Positions 7,001 through 11,552 of a stretch of 11,552 nucleotides of DNA are shown here, piece by piece. Below the pieces are notes generated by a model, which ran no database searches, had not been told where the DNA came from, and was given only the letters and a program-made list of their open reading frames with translations. The stretch lies in assembly GCA_035460965.1 (NCBI GenBank), contig DATHWB010000219.1, positions 1-11,552 of the forward strand, written 5' to 3'. The position numbers were made by a program, and so were the translations under genes. How positions within the stretch are numbered: position 1 is the stretch's first letter; each line of letters opens with the position of its first letter. This DNA comes from DATHWB01 sp035460965 (GTDB lineage: Bacteria; Actinomycetota; Acidimicrobiia; Spongiisociales; ZC4RG35).

Positions 7001-7388
7001 GCTCGAATCCGGGGGATGGGATGACGCCGGGGCGATCCTCGATCCGCAGGCGAAGAAGGCGTATCGGACACGAGTCGAGGATCTGCGAGCGGAAGTGGCG
7101 GAGGCGGAGGAGTGGAACGATTCGGGTCGGGCGGAGCGGGCGCGTGCGGAGCTCGATGCACTGACCCGGGCACTGGCCGAGGCCGTCGGCCTGGGAGGAA
7201 GGGACCGCCGTGCCGCCTCGCCCGCCGAACGCGCCCGGCTCAACGTCACTCGTGCGCTGCGGTCGGCGATGGGGCGGATTCGGGACAGTCACCCCGAACT
7301 CGGCCGGCATCTGGACGCCACCATCCGTACGGGTATCTACTGCGCGTACACACCCGACCCGCGAACCCCTCCCGGATGGGAGCTCTGA
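4014..7388 (+). CDS. Giant AAA/STAND-like ATPase with TPR-rich region (COG3899-type regulator)
   Basis: This large cytoplasmic protein has about 1,124 residues. Numbering here is from the alternative GTG at 4008. A P-loop ATPase comes first: Walker A GGEPGIGKT (55-63), Walker B LLILIEDLQAAD (170-181), sensor-like VATYRD (203-208) and GNPLFVTEAIRLL (269-281). A long all-helical region follows (about 420-930) with TPR-like hairpins such as AADYSRRAAEHAA and DDAERHFEEAIEI, expected to bind a partner or ligand. The last 190 residues form a module common in actinobacterial proteins of this type: EYWSIVFDGRSVRVRDSKGMGYLATLL (946-972), a coiled coil (about 1015-1058), and ERARLNVTRALRSAM with HLDATIRTGIYCAYTPDP (1074-1118). 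No LuxR-type HTH is evident. GGGAGAGG lies 8 bases before the GTG at 4014, so that start is preferred over 4008. The cyclase immediately upstream suggests a cAMP-linked signalling pair (inference). Its ligand and output are unknown. Confidence 0.88.
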   Translation: MGPADPTGAGIAGPRGSGGLAASALLGREGELHTVLASLRSARSGRGGLVLIGGEPGIGKTRLADEAAARAKDQGVTVLWGKCWEAGGAPAYWPWVQAMRSYIRSIDVARLREEVGSGAGDIAYLLPEIEEAFDGLQARPPLDPELARFHLFDSTAGFLRRAANDRALLILIEDLQAADTASLLLLRFLAGQVSDMSVLLVATYRDVELTREHPLTTSITDLAREPNTRHILLRGLMQQDVAQLIERTAGVVPASNLVSTLHRQTNGNPLFVTEAIRLLAAEGGFAGSQESSTRRFPIPEAVREVILRRLGHLSQGAHGLLTLASVLGHDISFDTLRSMGDGTDVGEGIDEAVGAELLVEVGGGFGRFRFSHDLVREALYEAIPPAKRARLHAAAGEALERLHAMHPEPHLAEIAHHFFEGAGMVGDAARAADYSRRAAEHAAVQFAYEDAARLYRMALHATELQDEADPAALCDLLIGLGDAQMRAGDAPGGRESFLRAAEISRRFGLPQQAAQAALGYGGRFVWARAASDRHLIPLLKDALTAVGDGDSEVRALLLARLAGALRDDLDPAPRDAHSREAVELARRLGDPATLAYALDGRFAAIWAPDTDRERQEIADEIITLAEEIGDEERAFQGHHYRLAVLLEYGDIGTVAAELPVNLRLAEELRQPAQLWYAASLAAILALLEGRFDEAEQLSTAALEHGRRAEGIHSLGVWLLQSYYLRAELGRAGELEPLIRESLDEYAWWPWMRCTLLHLYTEIGRPSEARSLFEAVAARDFADLPWDNDWLMGICLVAEVAVRLGDIDRAETLYALIEPYAQRNGFGHPQFCTGSMMRSLGLLAAALGRIDDAERHFEEAIEINDRMGARPWAAHTRYDLARLLTGRDAPGDRERARELEAVAEATAAELGMVALAARLERGGGEDVGSPELERAGRAVFRREGEYWSIVFDGRSVRVRDSKGMGYLATLLAGAGREHHALDLIGPGPGPTNRGVTELESGGWDDAGAILDPQAKKAYRTRVEDLRAEVAEAEEWNDSGRAERARAELDALTRALAEAVGLGGRDRRAASPAERARLNVTRALRSAMGRIRDSHPELGRHLDATIRTGIYCAYTPDPRTPPGWEL

Positions 7389-7398
7389 CCCGGAGGCG

Positions 7399-7434
7399 CC
7401 GGCCGGACCCACCAGCAACGTTGGGTCCGGCCGG
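7399..7434. terminator. Strong bidirectional hairpin between convergent genes
   Basis: A perfect 13-bp inverted repeat, CCGGCCGGACCCA and TGGGTCCGGCCGG, surrounds a 10-base loop. It lies 10 bases after the stop of the large ATPase gene and 17 bases beyond the stop of the convergent small membrane protein gene. There is no T-tract, so it is a GC-rich terminator or RNA-stabilising hairpin rather than a classical intrinsic terminator. It can serve both strands. Confidence 0.75.
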
Positions 7435-7451
7435 TCCGGCGGTGTGACCCG

Positions 7452-7730
7452 TCAGTCGCCGGGGAGGTACCGGCGGGTGATGTGATCGTCCTTCCAGGAG
7501 TCGTCGGCGGGTGCCGGGTTCGACAGGTACCGGCGCGTCACGAAGTCGTCGACCTGCGTGATGCCGGCGGGCACCGCCGTGGACGCCCCGTCGATCCTCG
7601 AGACCGGGTTCGGACCGGCCATCACCAGGGCTGCGATCGCCACCGCGGCGACGAGTGCCACCACCACGGCGCGGGGAAGGACCGATCCCCATCCATACAA
7701 CCTGCCTGGGTTCACTGTTCCCTGTGCCAT
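7452..7730 (-). CDS. Small single-span membrane protein with twin DDxxTRRYL motifs
   Basis: I do not recognise this 92-residue protein. It has a short N-terminus with arginines at 10 and 20, one clear membrane span (about 21-38, valine/alanine-rich), and a polar tail of about 54 residues. The positive-inside rule would place the tail outside the cell. The tail contains DDFVTRRYL (61-69) and DDHITRRYL (81-89), exactly 20 residues apart, separated by a linker with NPAPADDSW; the protein ends three residues after the second copy. The ATG at 7730 is chosen because GGAGGGAG lies 6 bases upstream and the span follows directly; an open frame upstream to 7994 has no such support. It is divergent from the ABC exporter genes, with a LexA-box-like palindrome about 70 bp before its start. 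A role in envelope stress or division control is speculation. Confidence 0.72.
   Translation of the reverse strand: MAQGTVNPGRLYGWGSVLPRAVVVALVAAVAIAALVMAGPNPVSRIDGASTAVPAGITQVDDFVTRRYLSNPAPADDSWKDDHITRRYLPGD
7464..7550 (-). repeat. Two 27-bp in-gene repeats encoding DDx(V/I)TRRYL
   Basis: Copies lie at 7550-7524 and 7490-7464 on the minus strand, 60 bp apart start to start. Both share an identical CGCCGGTACCT core, while the codons for the third and fourth residues differ (TTCGTG against CACATC). The conserved amino acids with drifted codons suggest an old duplication kept by selection on the protein. Confidence 0.7.
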
Positions 7731-7797
7731 CGTGCGCTCCCTCCGAGCCGGGGGACCCTTTGTGAGTCCGTATGTCCGGAAGGCGGTCAATCCGACG

Positions 7798-7809
7798 GAA
7801 CGATCGTTC
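7798..7809. promoter_or_regulatory. 12-bp palindrome matching the LexA (SOS) box core
   Basis: GAACGATCGTTC is a perfect palindrome and fits GAAC-N4-GTTC, the core of the Gram-positive and actinobacterial LexA site. The outer bases do not match the extended mycobacterial form (TCGAAC...GTTCGA). It sits 68 bp upstream of the small membrane protein ATG and 121 bp upstream of the exporter ATG, so it could control either. A different palindrome-binding regulator is the main alternative. Confidence 0.4.
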
Positions 7810-7918
7810 ATTCCGAGTGAACACATCTCCCGGGCGATCAGCGTGGGGACTCTTGGTGGACAAATCGCGGTCGATGGATCGGGGCTTTCGGCACTCGCTT
7901 CGACCGGGGCGAACTCGC

Positions 7919-7924
7919 CACAAT
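7919..7924 (+). promoter_or_regulatory. Possible -10 element for a leaderless exporter mRNA
   Basis: CACAAT matches TATAAT at four of six positions and ends 6 bases before the ATG at 7931, placing transcription start at the A of ATG. No Shine-Dalgarno precedes that ATG, which fits a leaderless transcript. The -35 region is weak (TTCGAC is too close to count with confidence). Confidence 0.35.
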
Positions 7925-7930
7925 GGCACG

Positions 7931-8782
7931 ATGCTCGTCGTCGACAGTGTGACCAAGCGGTATGGCGAAACGCTCGCCCTCGACTCGTGTTCATTTCGGG
8001 TCGAACCGGGCCGGATCGTCGGGTTTCTCGGACCGAACGGTGCCGGAAAGACGACGGCGATGCGATCGATTCTCGGGCTGATCCGCCCGGACGGTGGCAC
8101 CGTCACTTGGGAGGGGAGACCGCTCGACCATCACGTTCGCCTCCGATTCGGGTACATGCCGGAGGAACGGGGTCTCTACCCGAAGATGAAAGTCGGCGAG
8201 CAGCTCGCCTACTTCGCCCGGTTGTCGGGAGTCGAGGCACGTTCGGCCCTGGCGGCGGTCGACCAGTGGCTCGAACGCCTGTCGCTGTCCGATCGTGCCG
8301 GCTCGAAGCTCGAGGACCTCTCCCACGGCAACCAACAACGTGTCCAGCTGGCAGCAGCACTCATTCACACGCCGGCGCTGGCCGTCCTCGATGAGCCCTT
8401 CTCCGGGCTCGATCCGATTGGGGTGGACACGATGGCGGCGATCCTGCGGGAACTGGCCGCAGCCGGTGTGGGCATCCTCTTCTCGAGTCACCAACTCGAC
8501 CTGGTGGAAGACATCTGTGAGGACGTGGTCATCGTCAACCGGGGCAAGGTGGTGGTGGCCGGTCGGGTCGAGGAGCTACGCCTCCGCTCACCGCTCAGAC
8601 ACCTCGAAGTCTCGGTCGACGGCGTCCGTTGGGCGGGTCTCACCGAAAGTGACGGTCTCGTCGACTCGGGAATCGACCTCGTCGGGCTCATCGAGAGGGC
8701 GCGGGCCGAAGGCGAAGTCACGAGGCTGGTCTTCGAGCCGCCACGGCTCGGGGAACTGTTCCTGGCGGCGGTGACCGAATGA
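7931..8782 (+). CDS. ABC exporter ATP-binding subunit (NatA-like)
   Basis: This 283-residue ATPase drives an ABC-2 exporter with the permease encoded next. Walker A GPNGAGKTT is at 34-42. The Q-loop position reads YMPEERGLYPKM (75-86), with Glu in place of Gln as usual in the NatA-like branch. The signature is LSHGNQQRVQ (130-139), the LSxGN variant typical of this branch. Walker B LAVLDEP (150-156), the D-loop SGLDP and switch His187 (FSSHQLD) are all present, so it should be active. The C-terminal ~80 residues resemble the DUF4162-type tail of such subunits. The ATG at 7931 starts the protein at the usual place (MLVVDSVTKRYG). The open frame extends upstream to 7772 but that part has no family sequence. 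The 3' end overlaps the permease start by four bases (ATGA). The exported substrate cannot be told from sequence. Confidence 0.94.
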   Translation: MLVVDSVTKRYGETLALDSCSFRVEPGRIVGFLGPNGAGKTTAMRSILGLIRPDGGTVTWEGRPLDHHVRLRFGYMPEERGLYPKMKVGEQLAYFARLSGVEARSALAAVDQWLERLSLSDRAGSKLEDLSHGNQQRVQLAAALIHTPALAVLDEPFSGLDPIGVDTMAAILRELAAAGVGILFSSHQLDLVEDICEDVVIVNRGKVVVAGRVEELRLRSPLRHLEVSVDGVRWAGLTESDGLVDSGIDLVGLIERARAEGEVTRLVFEPPRLGELFLAAVTE

Positions 8783-9972
8783 GCGCCCTGGCAGAGGTGT
8801 TCGAAGTCGGCCGGCGGGACTTCCTGCAACGGGCACGCAGCAAGGCGTTCTTGATCCTCACCGGGCTCACCGTGCTGTTGATCCTGGGATTCGCTCCCTT
8901 CCTGGGGCGCGTGATCTCCGACGCCGAAAAGGACACGGTCGCGGTGGCGGGTGCAGTCTCCGACGCCCTGCTGGCGTCGGTGCAGGAAGCCGCTGCCAGC
9001 ATCGGCCTCACCATCGACGTCGAGCGTTTTGCCGATTTGAACGCAGCCGAGCGTGCCTTGCGTGCTGGCGATGTGGACGCCGTCGTCACCGCCGATGACC
9101 AGCTCTACTGGCTGGACACTCCCGACCCTCGGCTGGACACGGTGCTGTCCACCGCGCGTCAGGCACTGGCGAGGGCGGAGACGATCGATGCCCTTGGGCT
9201 CACGCCTGACGAGGCGGCAGCGATACTGAATCCTCCTGCATTCGAAACGACCATTCTCGACCCGCCGGACCCCGATGCGGGACCGAAGGCCGTCGTCGCC
9301 CAGCTCGGCGGGTTCCTCCTGTACATCAGCATCGTCATGTTCGGGCAGTTCATCCTGATGGGAGTCATGGAGGAGAAACAGAACCGGGTGGTGGAGGTGA
9401 TCCTCTCCCGCATCCCGCCAACCCGACTGCTGGCCGGGAAGATCGTCGGCATCGGTGCGCTCGGACTGATCCAGGTCGTGATTCTGAGTGGTTCGATCGT
9501 CCTCGCCGCCCGGATGATCGAGCTCCCCGGCGTGGATCTGTCCGGAGTCGGCATCGGTGTACTCGGAAACGTCGTGCTGTGGTACCTCCTCGGGTTCGGG
9601 CTGTACGCAGTCGTATACGGGGCGATGGGGGCCACGGTGTCCCGTCAGGAAGATGCTCAGGGAGCCGTGATGATCCCCACCCTGCTCCTGGTGCTCGCCT
9701 ATTTCGTGGCGATCTTCAGCGTCGAGGATCCGGACGGGATCCCGGCCGTGGTCGGGTCGATCTTTCCGTTCACCGCGCCCGTGGTCATGCTGTTCCGGGC
9801 GGCGGCGACAGACGTCCCACTCTGGCAGACGCTGGCAGCAGTGGGCCTGACGATCGTCACCACCCTGGGAATGGTCAGGGTGGGAGCGCGCGTGTATTCG
9901 GGTGCGGTCCTTTCGCTCGGGAAGAAGGTCCGGTTGCGGGATGCGTGGCGGACGTCCGGGTCAGAGGCGTAG
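8779..9972 (+). CDS. ABC-2 type exporter permease (NatB-like)
   Basis: This 397-residue membrane protein is the permease partner of the preceding ATPase. The topology is characteristic: one span near the N-terminus (about 24-44), a large external domain (about 48-172), then a bundle of about six spans (176-197, 218-244, 260-285, 298-314, 323-340 and 350-372). The cytoplasmic segment MEEKQNRVVEVILSRIPPTRLLAGK (197-221) is the coupling region typical of ABC-2/NatB proteins (EEKxxR...EVLL...P...L..GK). The short C-terminal tail is basic. Its ATG overlaps the ATPase stop (ATGA), so the two are translationally coupled. Relatives export sodium ions, drugs or antimicrobial peptides; the substrate here is unknown. 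Confidence 0.92.
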   Translation: MSALAEVFEVGRRDFLQRARSKAFLILTGLTVLLILGFAPFLGRVISDAEKDTVAVAGAVSDALLASVQEAAASIGLTIDVERFADLNAAERALRAGDVDAVVTADDQLYWLDTPDPRLDTVLSTARQALARAETIDALGLTPDEAAAILNPPAFETTILDPPDPDAGPKAVVAQLGGFLLYISIVMFGQFILMGVMEEKQNRVVEVILSRIPPTRLLAGKIVGIGALGLIQVVILSGSIVLAARMIELPGVDLSGVGIGVLGNVVLWYLLGFGLYAVVYGAMGATVSRQEDAQGAVMIPTLLLVLAYFVAIFSVEDPDGIPAVVGSIFPFTAPVVMLFRAAATDVPLWQTLAAVGLTIVTTLGMVRVGARVYSGAVLSLGKKVRLRDAWRTSGSEA

Positions 9973-10013
9973 GGAGTGGCGAGCTCAGTGCCCGGATCGC
10001 CCGTGCATTGTCA

Positions 10014-10051
10014 CAGTGGGCCTACTTGGACACTCCGCGAATGGCCCACTG
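10014..10051. terminator. Hairpin between the exporter operon and tRNA-Lys
   Basis: The arms CAGTGGGCC (10014-10022) and GGCCCACTG (10043-10051) match perfectly over 9 bp around a 20-base loop. It begins 41 bases after the permease stop and lies beyond the 3' end of the convergent tRNA gene. There is no T-tract. It can plausibly end either transcript. Confidence 0.5.
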
Positions 10052-10080
10052 GCGGGGGGTGCCGGGGGGTCGTCCCCCGC
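10052..10080. terminator. Second GC-rich hairpin beyond the tRNA-Lys 3' end
   Basis: GCGGGGG (10052-10058) pairs with CCCCCGC (10074-10080) over 7 bp; an alternative GGGGG/CCCCC pairing around TCGT is also possible. On the minus strand it starts 14 bases after the tRNA 3' end, so it is a candidate tRNA terminator. Very G-rich sequence makes chance pairing easier. Confidence 0.4.
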
Positions 10081-10093
10081 AATGTCATCACAG

Positions 10094-10166
10094 TGGGTCC
10101 CGTGGGACTCGAACCCACAACCAACGGGTTAAAAGCCCGCTGCTCTGCCAGTTGAGCTAGAGACCC
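10094..10166 (-). tRNA. tRNA-Lys, anticodon UUU
   Basis: A complete 73-base cloverleaf reads on the minus strand. The acceptor arms GGGTCTC and GGGACCC pair with one G-T wobble and leave discriminator A. The D-arm is GCTC/GAGC. The anticodon stem GCGGG/CCCGT (one wobble) has loop CTTTTAA, giving anticodon TTT at 10133-10131, read as lysine. The T-arm GTGGG/CCCAC holds TTCGAGT. The 3' CCA is not encoded, as is common in actinobacteria, and must be added by nucleotidyltransferase. An 8-bp duplication abuts its 5' end. Confidence 0.97.
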
Positions 10167-10175
10167 GGAGACCCG
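10160..10175. repeat. 8-bp tandem duplication at the tRNA-Lys 5' end
   Basis: GAGACCCG occurs twice in direct succession (10160-10167 and 10168-10175). The first copy encodes the 5' acceptor strand of the tRNA (GGGTCTC on the minus strand); the second lies just upstream in the precursor leader and could compete for pairing with the 3' acceptor strand. Confidence 0.8.
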
Positions 10176-10194
10176 GTGCTGCCAGTACAGGTGG

Positions 10195-10200
10195 AGGATA
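10195..10200 (-). promoter_or_regulatory. Possible -10 element for tRNA-Lys
   Basis: On the minus strand TATCCT (TAnnnT, four of six to consensus) lies 28 bases before the mature tRNA 5' end, so the precursor leader would be about 22 bases and would contain the second GAGACCCG copy. No good -35 at the normal distance was found. Confidence 0.3.
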
Positions 10201-10288
10201 AGGCGCGAGAGAACGCCCCACGTTCGCCAGGCTGGAGCCGCCGGTCGCGATCCTTCGGCTTGATGGGCCACGACTGTCCAGAGGCGGC

Positions 10289-10294
10289 TACCTT
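10289..10294 (+). promoter_or_regulatory. Possible -10 element for the FAD-dependent gene
   Basis: TACCTT within GGCTACCTT lies 26 bases before the ATG at 10321. A start near 10301 would leave a 20-base leader that includes the GGAAGG ribosome binding site. No clear -35 is seen (TTGATG at 10260-10265 is too far). Confidence 0.3.
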
Positions 10295-10320
10295 CATCGA
10301 ACCTGAGCTGGAAGGCACGG

Positions 10321-11552
10321 ATGGATGAGTCTGTGATCGAGGTCGACTACCTGATCAAGGGGACGGGAGCAGTCGGCATGGCCTTCGCCGACTCGATCCT
10401 TACCCACAGCAATGCCACGATGGTCATGGTCGATCGGCACGATCGGCCTGGCGGGCATTGGAACGATGCCTATCCCTTCGTCCGTCTCCACCAGCCATCG
10501 AGCACGTACGGCACCAACTCCGTCCAGCTCGGTTCGGGCGTGAAAGACAGCGCGGGCCTCAACGCGGGGTTCTACGAACTGGCGTCCGGCCACGAAGTCG
10601 TCAGTCACTTCGATTCGGTCATGCAGCACAGGTTGGTGCCTTCCGGACGGGTCCACTACTTCCCGATGAGCGAACTCGGTGATGACCGGATCATCCGGTC
10701 GCGAGTGTCGGGTCGGCGAGTCGAGGTGCGGGCGACGACGCTGGTGGACGCCACGCATTCGAAGATGAACATCCCGTCCACTTCCCCCCCGGCCTATCGG
10801 GTTGCGGCAGGTGCTGCGTGTGTGCCCCCCAACGATCTGCCACGTGTGGCGGATCGGTACCGGCGGTACGTGGTCATCGGCGGGGGAAAGACCGGCATGG
10901 ACGCCTGCATCTGGCTGCTCAGTCATGGCGTGGAGCCCGATCACATCAGCTGGATCGTGCCCCGTGATTCCTGGATCTTGAACAGAGCGAACGTGCAGCC
11001 AGGCGAAGAGTTCTTCGCTCAGTTGTGCAAGAGCCTGGCAGATCAGGTGGAAGCGGTGGCCACCGCACAATCGATCGAAGGCGTGTTCGTGGCTTTGGAG
11101 GAATCCGGCGAGCTTCGTCGGATAGATCCCGACGTCACTCCGGGGGCGTATCACTGCGCGATTCTCAGCGACGGCGAACTGGCAGAACTGCGACGGATTT
11201 CCCGGATCATTCGTCAGGGTCGGGTGCTGGCGATCGACGAACAACGGATCGAACTGGAACACGGCACGCTGTCCACCGGACCGGATGTCCTCCACGTCGA
11301 CTGCTCGGCTGCCGGGATCCCCGGCCGTCCGGCGAAGCCTGTTTTCGAGGACGGGATCATCACCCTGCAGTGGGTGCGCACGTGTCAGCCGACGTTCAGT
11401 GCCGCTTTCATCGGGTTTGTCGAGGCCACGTTGGATGACGAGCAGGAGAAGAACCGGCTGTGCGTCCCAATCGCTCCACCGACGGTGCCGAATGATTGGC
11501 TGAGGATGCTCCAGACGGACCTGCGGAACAGGAAGAACTGGGCAGACAACCC
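10321..11552 (+). CDS. FAD/NAD(P)-binding oxidoreductase, N-terminal 410 residues (cut by the window end)
   Basis: The frame is open from ATG 10321 to the last base without a stop, so the protein continues beyond the window. It begins with a Rossmann dinucleotide fold: DYLIKGTGAVGMAFADSIL (9-27) contains G-x-G-x-x-G, followed by VMVDRHDRPGGHWNDAYPF and VRLHQPSSTYG, as in flavoprotein monooxygenase-like enzymes. A second fold, YVVIGGGKTGMDACIWLL (183-200), should bind NAD(P)H. The classical FMO/Baeyer-Villiger fingerprint (FxGxxxH) is not visible, so it is placed only as an actinobacterial-type NAD(P)-binding FAD protein of unknown substrate. The start is supported by GGAAGG five bases upstream. 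A 333-residue open frame on the opposite strand overlaps it but has no recognisable motif and is rejected. It appears to be a single transcription unit, divergent from tRNA-Lys. Confidence 0.88.
   Translation, partial: MDESVIEVDYLIKGTGAVGMAFADSILTHSNATMVMVDRHDRPGGHWNDAYPFVRLHQPSSTYGTNSVQLGSGVKDSAGLNAGFYELASGHEVVSHFDSVMQHRLVPSGRVHYFPMSELGDDRIIRSRVSGRRVEVRATTLVDATHSKMNIPSTSPPAYRVAAGAACVPPNDLPRVADRYRRYVVIGGGKTGMDACIWLLSHGVEPDHISWIVPRDSWILNRANVQPGEEFFAQLCKSLADQVEAVATAQSIEGVFVALEESGELRRIDPDVTPGAYHCAILSDGELAELRRISRIIRQGRVLAIDEQRIELEHGTLSTGPDVLHVDCSAAGIPGRPAKPVFEDGIITLQWVRTCQPTFSAAFIGFVEATLDDEQEKNRLCVPIAPPTVPNDWLRMLQTDLRNRKNWADN

Noticed and set aside
7772..7930. N-terminal extension of the exporter ATPase (frame to 7772)
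   Set aside because: The extra 53 residues have no ABC-family sequence; the domain begins at MLVVDSVTKRYG in the usual place.
10011..10166. tRNA-Lys as an integration (att) site with a repeated 3' end
   Set aside because: The repeat of the tRNA tail is only 10 bp, lies 77 bp away, and no integrase or mobile gene is present; it is better explained as part of hairpins.
10211..10225. GAACG and CGTTC dyad upstream of tRNA-Lys, considered as a second LexA-type box
   Set aside because: The spacing is GAAC-N7-GTTC, not N4, and the short arms could be chance.
10294..11295. 333-codon open frame on the minus strand over the FAD-dependent gene
   Set aside because: The opposite strand encodes two dinucleotide-binding folds in a frame open to the window end, with a ribosome binding site. 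The minus frame shows nothing recognisable.
1..11552. CRISPR arrays, riboswitches, insertion sequences or toxin-antitoxin pairs
   Set aside because: No regularly spaced repeats, transposase motifs, known aptamer cores or toxin folds were found on reading both strands. The XRE/membrane pair was considered as toxin-antitoxin but the membrane protein is too large and multi-spanning for a typical toxin.

Overview
The window is high-GC bacterial DNA whose gene content points to an actinobacterium. The evidence is a deazaflavin (F420)-type nitroreductase, a six-helix class III adenylate cyclase, a giant AAA/TPR regulator of actinobacterial type, GTG starts, TAnnnT-like -10 elements and probable leaderless genes. 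Acidimicrobiia or a relative is my guess for class, with low certainty.

Layout. (1) Positions 1-396 hold the C-terminal end of an oligopeptide/dipeptide ABC transporter ATPase on the + strand. (2) Converging on it stop-to-stop is a three-gene minus-strand operon (1570-397): a Ddn-like oxidoreductase, a four-helix membrane protein and a small XRE regulator. It is driven by a near-consensus promoter (TTGACA, 17 bp, TACATT) whose expected start point lies in a perfect 9+4+9 bp palindrome. This looks like a complete self-regulated circuit. (3) A divergent + strand run follows: a D-carbamoylase-like nitrilase-fold amidohydrolase (1724-2674), a membrane adenylate cyclase (2684-3913), and a 1,120-residue ATPase/TPR regulator (4014-7388) closed by a strong hairpin. 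Cyclase and ATPase are often fused in actinobacteria; here they are separate neighbours. (4) A 92-residue single-span membrane protein on the minus strand (7730-7452) carries two copies of DDx(V/I)TRRYL exactly 20 residues apart. It is divergent from a two-gene ABC exporter of the NatA/NatB type (7931-9972). The 200-bp region between them has a 12-bp palindrome matching the Gram-positive LexA-box core. (5) A tRNA-Lys(UUU) gene lies on the minus strand (10166-10094) with hairpins beyond its 3' end and an 8-bp tandem duplication at its 5' end. (6) A + strand FAD/NAD(P)-binding oxidoreductase starts at 10321 and runs off the window.

No insertion sequence, integrase, CRISPR array or phage gene was seen, and no gene-free stretch exceeds 300 bases. 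Most genes are recognisable families. The best candidates for something undescribed are the palindrome-controlled oxidoreductase/membrane/XRE operon and the twin-motif small membrane protein with its LexA-like palindrome. All assignments are from reading the sequence and from memory of families; no searches were run.
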